DNA of 13,046 bases from Fervidifonticultor_A tertius (GTDB taxonomy: Bacteria; Sysuimicrobiota; Sysuimicrobiia; Sysuimicrobiales; Humicultoraceae). The notes under the pieces are model-generated. The model was not told the origin of the DNA. It saw only the letters and a list, made by a program, of their open reading frames with translations, and did not search any database. Shown here one piece after another: positions 1 to 7,316 of this stretch. Both the position numbers and the translations under genes were made by a program. Each line of letters opens with the position of its first letter. The first letter of the stretch is position 1. Location of the stretch: positions 1 through 13,046 of the forward strand of contig JAVKIY010000071.1 of assembly GCA_031459235.1 (NCBI GenBank), in the 5' to 3' direction.

Positions 1-224
1 CGGCGCACCAGCCCCTCGGCCTCGAGGCGGCGCGCGATGGTCCAGCCTGAGTCCCCGGCGCTGACGATGACCGTGCGGGGCACGGCGTCGCCGGGTGCGG
101 GCGGCCGCAGCGCCGCCCACAGCCAGGCCGCGCCCGCGCCGGCGACCAGCACCACGCCGGCGAGCACGATGGCCCCCAGGCGCATCGTCCGCCGGATCAC
201 CAGCCGCCGCGAGCCCGCGGTCAC
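1..224 (-). CDS. mltG: Endolytic murein transglycosylase MltG (5' part; 3' end outside window)
   Basis: The first 74 codons of an MltG (YceG-like) protein, which cleaves nascent glycan strands in peptidoglycan and sets their length. A short basic cytoplasmic tail (residues 1–16) is followed by one hydrophobic helix (about 17–38). Then comes the start of the extracytoplasmic LysM-like segment, with TVIVSAGDSGWTIARRLEAE at 51–70, matching the family pattern of a beta strand plus 'G-x-IARxLExEG'. The catalytic domain lies beyond the window. I chose the GTG at 224 because it is the first start codon after the TAG of the upstream DUF1292 gene, which is in the same frame. An ATG at 185 is a shorter alternative. 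Only 18 bp separate the two genes, so they are probably cotranscribed. The order alaS–ruvX–DUF1292–mltG is a known Firmicutes arrangement and supports the call. Confidence 0.85.
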   Translation of the reverse strand, partial: MTAGSRRLVIRRTMRLGAIVLAGVVLVAGAGAAWLWAALRPPAPGDAVPRTVIVSAGDSGWTIARRLEAEGLVR

Positions 225-242
225 CGCCGGGCGCCCGGGGGT

Positions 243-590
243 CTACTCGTCCTCTTCGTCGTCCTCGCCGTCGTCGTCGTACTCGTCGGCGAGGTCGTCC
301 AGGGTTCCGAGGTCGTCGCCGCTCTCGTCCTCGCCTTCGAGCACGATCTCGCTGTACCCGGCCGTCTCCTCGAGCGCCGCCATCACCCGGGTCAGCTCCT
401 CGTCGTCCTCGATGGGCACGAGCCGGTCGTCGCTCTCCATCCGAAAGATCACCGCGGCCGCGTCCTCCTCGTCCTCGGGGAGCAGCACAGCGTAGCGGCG
501 GCGGTCGACTTCCACGATGTCCACGATGTTGAACCGGTGCTCCGCCCCGTCCTCGTCCTGGAGCGTGATGACGTCCATCTCTTCGACCAC
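243..590 (-). CDS. DUF1292 (YrzB-type) small acidic protein
   Basis: A 115-residue protein of the DUF1292/YrzB family, whose biochemical role is unknown. The core ITLQDEDGAEHRFNIVDIVE (8–27), followed by a 'RRYAVLLPEDEED' stretch, matches the family pattern of an acidic turn and 'eYavLlPldee'. The C-terminus is extremely acidic: about 20 of the last 31 residues (85–115) are Asp or Glu, and this part is probably disordered. The start is uncertain. GTG at 590 has a G-rich run (GGGGG) at ribosome-binding distance and gives the usual leader before the core. ATG at 578 would shorten it by four residues. The gene lies between ruvX (about 52 bp upstream, a GC-rich gap with a small CGGCGCGCCG palindrome) and mltG, the standard position for this family. 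It is probably translated from the long alaS operon mRNA. Confidence 0.85.
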   Translation of the reverse strand: MVEEMDVITLQDEDGAEHRFNIVDIVEVDRRRYAVLLPEDEEDAAAVIFRMESDDRLVPIEDDEELTRVMAALEETAGYSEIVLEGEDESGDDLGTLDDLADEYDDDGEDDEEDE

Positions 591-642
591 GGAGCACCCC
601 CACGCGCGCCGGCGAGACGCCCCGGGCGGGCGGCGCGCCGAT

Positions 643-1101
643 TCACGGCGCGAGCATAACACCTTCACCCCCACCCCGCAACGGCCCGTCCGCGCGGCGG
701 CGGTCCAGCACCGTCTGCAGGATGAGCGCCGCGGCCACGGCGTCGCGACGGGTGCGGCGCTCCGCCGCCTCGCCGCCCGCCTCGCGCATCGCGCGCTCGG
801 CGGCCGCGGTCGTGAACCGCTCGTCGACCTCGTGCACCGGGAGCCGCAGCGCCGCACGCAGGCGCGCGGCGAAGCGCGCGGCGGCCGCCGCCGCGGGTCC
901 GGCGGTGCCACGCGTGGTGAGCGGCCGGCCGATCACGATCTCGGCAACCTCGTAGCGCGCGATCACGTCGCGCAGGTAGGCCACGTCGGCGCGCCAGCCC
1001 TGCCGTGTGCGGACCTCCAGCGGGAGCGCGACGAGTCCCGAGGGATCACTGACGGCCAGGCCGAGTCGCCGCTCGCCAGGGTCGATCGCCAGGATGCGCA
1101 C
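643..1101 (-). CDS. ruvX: Putative pre-16S rRNA nuclease / Holliday junction resolvase YqgF (RuvX)
   Basis: A 152-residue RNase H-fold nuclease of the YqgF/RuvX family, linked to 5' end maturation of 16S rRNA and earlier proposed as a Holliday junction resolvase. Family motifs are all visible: ILAIDPGERRLGLAVSD at 3–19 with the first catalytic Asp (D7), VIGRPLTTRG at 56–65, the DERFTT motif at 93–98, and a C-terminal TRRDAVAAALILQTVLD with D110. Length is normal for the family. The GTG start at 1101 lies one base after the TAA of alaS, so translation is very likely coupled to alaS; no separate Shine-Dalgarno is evident. Some homologues have an IreB gene between alaS and ruvX, and it is missing here. 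Confidence 0.95.
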   Translation of the reverse strand: MRILAIDPGERRLGLAVSDPSGLVALPLEVRTRQGWRADVAYLRDVIARYEVAEIVIGRPLTTRGTAGPAAAAAARFAARLRAALRLPVHEVDERFTTAAAERAMREAGGEAAERRTRRDAVAAALILQTVLDRRRADGPLRGGGEGVMLAP

Positions 1102-1102
1102 G

Positions 1103-3775
1103 TTACGGGGTCTGACCGAGCAGCCGACGCACCTCGGATGGAACCGCGCGGAGGACCTCCTCCAGGCGCGCGGGGTCCTTGCCGCCACCCTGCGCCAGCT
1201 CCGGCCGGCCGCCCCCCGACCCGCCCAACCTCGAGGTCAACGCGTGGATCAAGGCATCGGCGCGCACGCCTCGAGCGTGCAGATCGGGCGTCACCATGAC
1301 CACGAGATTGACACGCCCGTTGACCACGCCGGCGGCCACGAAGACGCCGGAGCCGTTCCGCCCTCGCAGGCGGTCCCCGACGGACCTGAGCGTCTCGTGA
1401 TCGACGCCGTCGACTTTCGCCACCTTGATCTGGATGTCGTCGACGCTGGTGGTCAGGGCCAGCCTCATGTCCACGCGGTCGTCGGTGACGCGTCCCTGTG
1501 GCCGGGTCGCCTGCTCGGCGAGCCGGCGCGCGCGCTCGAGCAGGTCGGCCGGGCTCGTGCGCAGCACCGCGGCCACCTCCGCGAGCAGCCGCTCGACGGC
1601 GCGGGCACGGTCGTAGGCGCCCCACCCGGTGACGGCCTCCAGGCGCCGGATGCCCGCGGCGGCGCTGCTCTCGCCGGTGATCGCGAACGCGCCGATCTCC
1701 GCGGTGTTCGCCACGTGCGTCCCGCCGCACAGCTCCCGGCTGTAGCCGACGATCTCGACCACGCGCACGCGCTCGCCGTACTTCTCCCCGAACAGCGCCA
1801 TTGCGCCCAGGCGCCGCGCCTCGTCCAGGGACGTCAGGCGCGCGCGCACCGGCCGCGCCTCCAGCACCTGCTCGTAGACGCGACGCTCGATGGCCTCGCG
1901 CTGCTGGGGCGACAGCGGCCCGGTGTGCGTGAAGTCGAACCGCAGCCGGTCGGGCGCGACCAGGGAGCCGCGCTGGAGCGCGTGCTCGCCGAGCACCTCC
2001 TGGAGGGCCTTGTGGAGCAGGTGGGTCGCGGTGTGGTTGCGCCTGATGGCGGCGCGGCGGTCCGCGTCGATCGTGGCGCGCACCCGCTGCCCGACGCGCA
2101 GCCGGCCGGAGACCACGCGCCCCAGGTGCCCGGTTACGCCCGGCGCCAGCCGCCGCGTGTCGGTGACGTCCACGCGCAGCCCGCGCGCGCGCAGCGCGCC
2201 CATATCGCCCACCTGCCCGCCCGCCTCGGCGTAGAACGGCGTGCGGTCGAGCACGACCACCACGTCGTCGCCTGCGGCGGCCTCCTCGACGCGGCGACCG
2301 CCACGCAGGATCGCGACCACGGTCGCGGGGGCGGCCTCGCGTCGGTACCCGATGAACTCGGTCTCGGGCAGACCGGCGAGCGCGGCGTCGTCGGCCGTCG
2401 TCGCGCCCTCGCCGGGGAGCGCGGCCGCCGCACGGCTGCGACGGCGCTGCTCCTCCATCGCGGCGCGGAACCCCTCCTCATCGACGCCCAACCCCTCCTC
2501 GCGCGCGACGTCGCGGGTCATCTCCACCGGGAAGCCGTAGGTGTCGTAGAGCCGGAAGACGTCCGCGCCCGACAGCGTCGTCTCCCCGCGCGCGCGCACC
2601 GCCGCCACGACCTCGGCGAGCCGCTCCAGGCCGCCAGAGAGCGTCTGCGCGAACCGCTCCTCCTCGGCCTCCACCATCTTCATGATGAACTCGCGACGCC
2701 GCACCAGTTCGTCGAACTCCTCCCCGAACTGCTCGATGACCACCTCGGCCACCTCGCCCAGGAAGGGCCGGCGGAAGCCCGCGCGCCGGCCGAACCGCAT
2801 CGCGCGGCGCAGGATCATCCGCAGCACGTACTCGCGGCCCTCGTTCCCTGGGGTCACGCCGTCGGCGATCAGGAACGTCGCCGCGCGGCCGTGGTCGGCG
2901 ATGACCCGGTAGGGGACGATGGCCGCCCGGCGTTCGGCGTCGGTGTGCCCGAGCAGGCGCTGCACGCGGTCCATGACGGGCGCGAACAGGTCGGTGTCGT
3001 AGTTCGTAGGCGCATCCTGCACCACCGCGGCGATGCGCTCCAGCCCCATGCCGGTGTCCACGCCGGGCCGCGGCAGCCGGGTGCGTGTCCCGTCCGGCGC
3101 CTGGTTGAACTGCATGAACACCAGGTTCCAGATCTCCAGCCACCGACCGCAGTCGTTGTCGAGCGGCACGCCGCAGTCGGGACGGCCGCAGGTGCAGCGC
3201 TCGGGCCCCCAGTCGTAGTGGAGCTCGGAGGTCGGCCCGCAGGGTCCCACATCGCCCATCGACCAGAAGTTGGTCCGCTCGCCCATCCGGTGGATCCGAT
3301 CCGCGCCGACCCCAAGCGCGCGCCAGTGCTGGAACGCCTCGTCGTCGTCCTGGTAGACGGTCATGACGAGCCGGTCGGCGGCCAGCCCCAGCTCGCGCGT
3401 CACGAACTCCCAGGCGTACGCGATGGCCTCGCGCTTGAAGTAGTCGCCGAAGCTGAAGTTGCCGAGCATGAAGAACAGCGTGTGGTGGCGCGGACTCGGC
3501 CCGACCGTCTCCAGGTCGTTGTGCTTGCCGCTGACGCGCAGACACCGCTGGACCGTCGCCGCGCGCGCGTATGACCGGCGCTCCAGGCCCAGGAAGACGT
3601 CCTTGAACTGCACCATGCCGGCGTTCGTGAACAGGAGCGTCGGGTCGCCCGCCGGCACCAGCGAGGCGCTCGGCACGACAACATGTCCCCGCTCCTGGAA
3701 GAAGGCCAGGAAGTGGCGGGCGATGTCCATGCCCCCGGGGCGGCCGCGCGCGGCCGCGTCAGAACGCGCGCTCAT
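1103..3775 (-). CDS. alaS: Alanine--tRNA ligase
   Basis: A full-length (890 aa) alanyl-tRNA synthetase that charges tRNA-Ala and hydrolyses mischarged Ser- and Gly-tRNA-Ala. The class II aminoacylation core is near the N-terminus, with VSGKHNDLETVG and FFMLGNFSFGDYFKREA. The tRNA-recognition region contains LEIWNLVFMQF. The editing site has the zinc/catalytic set H581, H585 (HTATH) and C683, H687 (CGGTH). The C-terminal domain has the glycine-rich GGSGGGRPELAQGGG. The ATG at 3775 overlaps the permease stop as ATGA, so I prefer it. An in-frame ATG at 3730 (875 aa) begins closer to the conserved IARHFLAFF and is the main alternative. The coupling to an ABC permease is unusual for alaS and suggests that both share one transcript, although an internal promoter cannot be excluded. 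Confidence 0.98.
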   Translation of the reverse strand: MSARSDAAARGRPGGMDIARHFLAFFQERGHVVVPSASLVPAGDPTLLFTNAGMVQFKDVFLGLERRSYARAATVQRCLRVSGKHNDLETVGPSPRHHTLFFMLGNFSFGDYFKREAIAYAWEFVTRELGLAADRLVMTVYQDDDEAFQHWRALGVGADRIHRMGERTNFWSMGDVGPCGPTSELHYDWGPERCTCGRPDCGVPLDNDCGRWLEIWNLVFMQFNQAPDGTRTRLPRPGVDTGMGLERIAAVVQDAPTNYDTDLFAPVMDRVQRLLGHTDAERRAAIVPYRVIADHGRAATFLIADGVTPGNEGREYVLRMILRRAMRFGRRAGFRRPFLGEVAEVVIEQFGEEFDELVRRREFIMKMVEAEEERFAQTLSGGLERLAEVVAAVRARGETTLSGADVFRLYDTYGFPVEMTRDVAREEGLGVDEEGFRAAMEEQRRRSRAAAALPGEGATTADDAALAGLPETEFIGYRREAAPATVVAILRGGRRVEEAAAGDDVVVVLDRTPFYAEAGGQVGDMGALRARGLRVDVTDTRRLAPGVTGHLGRVVSGRLRVGQRVRATIDADRRAAIRRNHTATHLLHKALQEVLGEHALQRGSLVAPDRLRFDFTHTGPLSPQQREAIERRVYEQVLEARPVRARLTSLDEARRLGAMALFGEKYGERVRVVEIVGYSRELCGGTHVANTAEIGAFAITGESSAAAGIRRLEAVTGWGAYDRARAVERLLAEVAAVLRTSPADLLERARRLAEQATRPQGRVTDDRVDMRLALTTSVDDIQIKVAKVDGVDHETLRSVGDRLRGRNGSGVFVAAGVVNGRVNLVVMVTPDLHARGVRADALIHALTSRLGGSGGGRPELAQGGGKDPARLEEVLRAVPSEVRRLLGQTP

Positions 3776-4662
3776 CCCTGCCGCCCCCGCAGGCGCGGGT
3801 CCGCCAGGTCGCGCAAGCCGTCCCCGAGCAGGTTCAACCCCAGCACCGTCACCAGGATGGCCACCCCCGGTGCAATCGTAATCCACGGCGCCGTTTGCAT
3901 GAACATCCGGCCGGTCGTGATGATCGTCCCCCAGCTCGGGATGTATGGCGGCAGGCCCACCCCCAGGAACGAGAGCGCGGCCTCGGCCAGCACCGAGTCG
4001 GCGAAGATGAACGTCTCCTGCACGATTACGGGCGCCATGCAGTTGGGCAGCACGTGCTGGAAGAGTATGCGCGACTCCCGCGCGCCCAGCGCCTGGGCGG
4101 CCTGCACGTAGTCGAGCTCGCGCAGCACCAGGGTGGCGCCCCGCACCACCCGCGCCACGCGCGGGGTGTAGACGATCGCGAGCGCGATGATGACGTTGGA
4201 CAGGCGGGCCCCGAGCGCGGCCATGAGCGCGATGGCGAGCAGGATCGAGGGGAACGCCATCAACCCGTCCATGACGCGCATCACGACGCGGTCTGCGCGG
4301 TGGGAGTACCCGGACGCCAGCCCCAGGACGATCCCGGCCGCCGCCGAGGTCGCCACGACGAGCACACCCACGACGAGCGAGATGCGCGCGCCGTAGATCA
4401 CCCGGCTGGCGATGTCCCGGCCCAGGTTGTCGGTGCCCAACGGGTAGGCCCCGCCCGGCGGCCGCAGCCGGTCGGCCACCTGGATGGCCTGCGGGTCGCG
4501 CGGGGAGACGACCGGCGCGAGGGCCGCGACCAGGGCCACCGCCAGCACGATGGCGCCGCCGATCATGGTGGATCGGCTGCGCCGCAACGCACGGCCCACG
4601 GTGGTCCACAGCCCGGCCCCGGCCGGGGCGGGCAGGGGAACGGTCAGCGAGCCCTGCGTCAC
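3772..4662 (-). CDS. ABC transporter permease, DppC/OppC type (peptide/nickel family)
   Basis: A 296-residue inner-membrane permease of the binding-protein-dependent peptide/opine/nickel family. One helix lies near the N-terminus (about 34–53), then the 'YPLGTDNLGRDIASRVIYGA' segment typical of DppC/OppC, followed by about five more membrane helices. The cytoplasmic EAA loop that docks to the ATPase is visible as YVQAAQALGARESRILFQHV with the following LPN. The GTG start at 4662 has GAGGGG a few bases upstream. It begins 7 bp after the stop of the DppB-type gene and ends in an ATGA overlap with alaS, so it is part of a tight operon. It should form a heterodimer with the neighbouring permease. 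The substrate cannot be read from the sequence; short peptides are only the commonest option. Confidence 0.95.
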   Translation of the reverse strand: MTQGSLTVPLPAPAGAGLWTTVGRALRRSRSTMIGGAIVLAVALVAALAPVVSPRDPQAIQVADRLRPPGGAYPLGTDNLGRDIASRVIYGARISLVVGVLVVATSAAAGIVLGLASGYSHRADRVVMRVMDGLMAFPSILLAIALMAALGARLSNVIIALAIVYTPRVARVVRGATLVLRELDYVQAAQALGARESRILFQHVLPNCMAPVIVQETFIFADSVLAEAALSFLGVGLPPYIPSWGTIITTGRMFMQTAPWITIAPGVAILVTVLGLNLLGDGLRDLADPRLRGRQG

Positions 4663-4669
4663 CGGCCCC

Positions 4670-5614
4670 TCACGCGTACTTCACCCGCGGGTCCAGGTAG
4701 ACGTAGATGACGTCGATGAGCAGGTTCACCAGCACGTAGATGGCGGCGATGAACATCAGCACGCCCTGGACGACAGGGTAGTCGCGGCGCAGGACCGAGG
4801 AGATGACCAACCGCCCCACCCCGGGGAGCGCGAACACGGTCTCGGTCACCACCGCGCCGGCCAGCAGGCCGCCAAGCGCCAGACCGATCACGGTGACCGT
4901 GGGGATCATGGCGTTGCGCAGCGCGTGCCAGTAGACCACCCGTCGCTCGCGGTTGCCCTTGGCGCGCGCGGTGCGGACGTAGTCCTGCCCCAGAACCTCC
5001 AGCATGCTCGAGCGGGTCATCCGCGCGATGAGCGCGGAGGCGCTGATCCCGAGGGTGACCGCGGGCAGCACGAGCGTGCGCAGGGTGCCGACCGCCGATT
5101 CGGCGAGCGGCACGTAGCCCGCCACCGGGAACAGGCCCAGGTAGACCGAGAACAGCAAGATGAGGTTCAGTCCCAGCCAGAAGTTCGGCACCGAGACGCC
5201 GACCAGCGCCACGCCCATCGACGCCTGGTCCACCCAGGTATTGCGCCGCACGGCCGCGGCGATGCCAGCCGGTACGCCGATCGCGATCGCCAGCAGGAGC
5301 GACAACACGGTGAGCAGGCCGGTCGGCTCGAGGCGCTCGTAGATCGCCTGGAGCACGGGCCGCTGCAGGAAGATCGAGTAGCCCAGGTCGCCACGCAACA
5401 CGCGCGCGTACCACCGGCCGAGCTGGACCAGCAACGGACGGTCGAGCCCCATGATCTGCCGCAGCGTGGCCAGGTCCTCGTCGGTCGCGTCCGGGCCCAG
5501 CATGACCGCGGCCGGGTCGCCCGGGGTCAGGTAGATGAGGAAGAACCCCACGGTGGCGACGATCAACAGGACCGGCGCCAGGGCCAGCAGGCGGCGCGCG
5601 ATGTAGGCGGCCAT
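4670..5614 (-). CDS. ABC transporter permease, DppB/OppB type (peptide/nickel family)
   Basis: A 314-residue permease with the classical DppB architecture. An N-terminal helix (about 9–29) is followed by the periplasmic segment containing TPGDPAAVMLGPDAT and 'LGLDRP'-like residues (MGLDRPLLVQLGRWYARVL), then five helices. The EAA loop is DYVRTARAKGNRERRVVYWH and is followed by ALRNAMIPTVT. The ending YVYLDPRVKYA is typical. The ATG at 5614 has no convincing Shine-Dalgarno. The intergenic region before it holds a perfect 15-bp hairpin that may lower its expression relative to the binding protein. It partners with the DppC-type permease 7 bp downstream. Neither the DppD-type nor the DppF-type ATPase gene is in the window. 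Confidence 0.95.
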   Translation of the reverse strand: MAAYIARRLLALAPVLLIVATVGFFLIYLTPGDPAAVMLGPDATDEDLATLRQIMGLDRPLLVQLGRWYARVLRGDLGYSIFLQRPVLQAIYERLEPTGLLTVLSLLLAIAIGVPAGIAAAVRRNTWVDQASMGVALVGVSVPNFWLGLNLILLFSVYLGLFPVAGYVPLAESAVGTLRTLVLPAVTLGISASALIARMTRSSMLEVLGQDYVRTARAKGNRERRVVYWHALRNAMIPTVTVIGLALGGLLAGAVVTETVFALPGVGRLVISSVLRRDYPVVQGVLMFIAAIYVLVNLLIDVIYVYLDPRVKYA

Positions 5615-5641
5615 CGAAGGCGACGGGCCGGGCGCGGCGTC

Positions 5642-5674
5642 CGCCGCGGGGGAGGCGCGGCCTCCCCCGCGGCG
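5642..5674 (-). terminator. Perfect 15-bp intergenic stem-loop (attenuator or mRNA-stabilising hairpin)
   Basis: Arms 5642–5656 and 5660–5674 are perfect reverse complements (CGCCGCGGGGGAGGC) around a 3-nt loop. It lies between the stop of the binding-protein gene (5684) and the start of the permease gene (5614). No T-run follows on the minus strand, so it is not a canonical intrinsic terminator. In many binding-protein operons such a hairpin partly blocks transcription or protects the upstream mRNA from 3' decay, giving more binding protein than permease. That role is inferred here. Confidence 0.6.
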
Positions 5675-5683
5675 CGCCGACGC

Positions 5684-7237
5684 CTAGCGCTCGAGCCAGG
5701 CGTTCCACCACACGTGCGTCGGGTTGTTCACGTACCCCTTGAGCTCCGCCCGGTGGAGGTGCAGCAGGAAGTAGTCGCCGAACTTGATCGACCCTGCCTC
5801 CTCGTACCACAGCCGCTGCATCCGCGCCCAGAGGTCCTTGCGGACCTTGACATCGGCGTGGCGCCGCAACAGCGCCATCATCGCGTTCATGTCGCGGTTG
5901 TCGAACCAGCCCGGCCAGGACGGCTGGAGGACCAGCATGAAGATCGGGTCGGGGACGAAGCTGAACGCGGTGCTGAAGACATCCCACAGTTCGGGCCGGG
6001 CGCGGCGCTGGACCAGTGTCGCCCAGTCCACGACCTGGAGGTCCACGGTGAAGCCGGCCTGCTCCAGCATTGGCTTCGCCACCTGGGCCGCCGTCCCGTA
6101 GGCGACGTACTCCATCGTCGTGACCCAGCGCAGCGGCTGGCCGCGGTAGCCGGCTTCCTGGAGGAGCTGCCGGGCGCGGGCGGGGTTCTTCTGGTTGACG
6201 AACTCCTTGCCCGCGTCGGTCCACATGTAGTGTTCCTTCGGCATCAGACCCGGGTCGATGCGCCAGAACCGCTGGTGCCCGTAGGCCGCGCGCATAACCG
6301 CCTCGTAGTCCACCGCGACCTGGAACGCCTGCCGGATCTTCTTGTTGGACATCAGCGGCGACCGGTTGTTGAAGACAGCGGTGAGCCACAGCGGCGTGTC
6401 GGTGATGTAGGGCACCAGGTTCCGGTCGGCGCGCAGGCGGTCGTACTCGTCCGGGGGCACGGTCTCGGCGAAGTGGAACTCGCCGCGCTGGACGCCCGCG
6501 ATCCGGACCGCCGCGTCCGGCACCGGTACGATGTAGATCGAGTCGAAGTAGGCGTGCTTGCGGCCGGTGGCGCCGTCGGGCTCCTCGGTGCGCGACGCGT
6601 AGCCGTCGAACCGGTCCAGGCGGATGTGTCGGTCGGGCAGGTGCTCGACGAACCGATACGGCCCGGTGCCGATGAACCGCCGGATCGGCCCGGTGCCCGC
6701 CTCCTCGATGACCTCCTTGGGGTAGATGACCGCCCCGTTGCCGGACAGGCCGAGGTCGAGCGTGAGCAACCCGTAGGGATCCTTGAGCCGCATGACCACG
6801 GTCAGCGGGTCGGGGGTCGTCACCGACTCGACGTTGGCGAACAGCGTCCGGCCGCGGGTGGCCATCCGGCCCCAGCGCTCGAGCGAGAGCTTCACATCCT
6901 CGCTGTTCATCTCCCGGCCGTGGTGGAACCGCACGCCGCGCCGAAGGGTGAACGTGTAGACGCGCCGGTCCGCGCTGGTCGTCCACCGGTCGACGAGCAT
7001 CGGTCGGGGTTCGTACTTGCTGGTCAGCGCGAACAGTCCCTCGAAGATGTGGTAGGTGATGTGCGACGTGATGGCGGCAGTGGTACCGTGGAGGTCGAGC
7101 GTCGGCGGTTCGCCGATGTGGGCGATGCGCAGGGCCCCGCCGCGGCGGGGCTGCTGGGCGGCGCTCGGTGCGAGCGGGCTGAGCACCAGGGCCACGGCCG
7201 CCGCCAGGATCACGAGCCGGACGGTCAGGCTTCGCAT
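5684..7237 (-). CDS. ABC transporter substrate-binding protein, family 5 (peptide/nickel/opine)
   Basis: A 517-residue extracytoplasmic solute-binding protein (SBP_bac_5 family). A Sec signal peptide (about 1–27) has two Arg in the n-region, a hydrophobic core and a likely cleavage after the second Ala of SAA|Q. There is no lipobox cysteine, so it should be free in a periplasm rather than lipid-anchored. Family motifs include GGALRIAHIGEPPTLD near the mature N-terminus, WTTSADRRVYTFTLRRGVRF, and IGTGPYRFVEH. The ATG at 7237 has a strong GGAGGG about 8 nt upstream. Internal ATGs are not preferred because they would remove the signal peptide. The two permease genes follow, so this is the importer's receptor. 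The ligand is unknown; peptides, nickel chelates, opines and glycosides are all carried by this family. Confidence 0.95.
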   Translation of the reverse strand: MRSLTVRLVILAAAVALVLSPLAPSAAQQPRRGGALRIAHIGEPPTLDLHGTTAAITSHITYHIFEGLFALTSKYEPRPMLVDRWTTSADRRVYTFTLRRGVRFHHGREMNSEDVKLSLERWGRMATRGRTLFANVESVTTPDPLTVVMRLKDPYGLLTLDLGLSGNGAVIYPKEVIEEAGTGPIRRFIGTGPYRFVEHLPDRHIRLDRFDGYASRTEEPDGATGRKHAYFDSIYIVPVPDAAVRIAGVQRGEFHFAETVPPDEYDRLRADRNLVPYITDTPLWLTAVFNNRSPLMSNKKIRQAFQVAVDYEAVMRAAYGHQRFWRIDPGLMPKEHYMWTDAGKEFVNQKNPARARQLLQEAGYRGQPLRWVTTMEYVAYGTAAQVAKPMLEQAGFTVDLQVVDWATLVQRRARPELWDVFSTAFSFVPDPIFMLVLQPSWPGWFDNRDMNAMMALLRRHADVKVRKDLWARMQRLWYEEAGSIKFGDYFLLHLHRAELKGYVNNPTHVWWNAWLER

Positions 7238-7316
7238 GTGGCTTCCCTCCCTAGAGTCGCCGTCTGCCGGCGCCGGTCTCCCAGCGCCGGTCCGTGCCAA
7301 CCGACGTTTCCCACCC
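7238..7316 (-). other. 79-bp spacer before the binding-protein gene, with a 7-bp hairpin
   Basis: The gap between the aminotransferase stop and the binding-protein start holds an inverted repeat CCGGCGC (7267–7273) / GCGCCGG (7284–7290) with a 10-nt loop, and the Shine-Dalgarno GGAGGG. No convincing -10/-35 pair is visible on the minus strand. The importer is therefore either read through from the aminotransferase or has a promoter that does not resemble the sigma-70 consensus. Confidence 0.4.
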
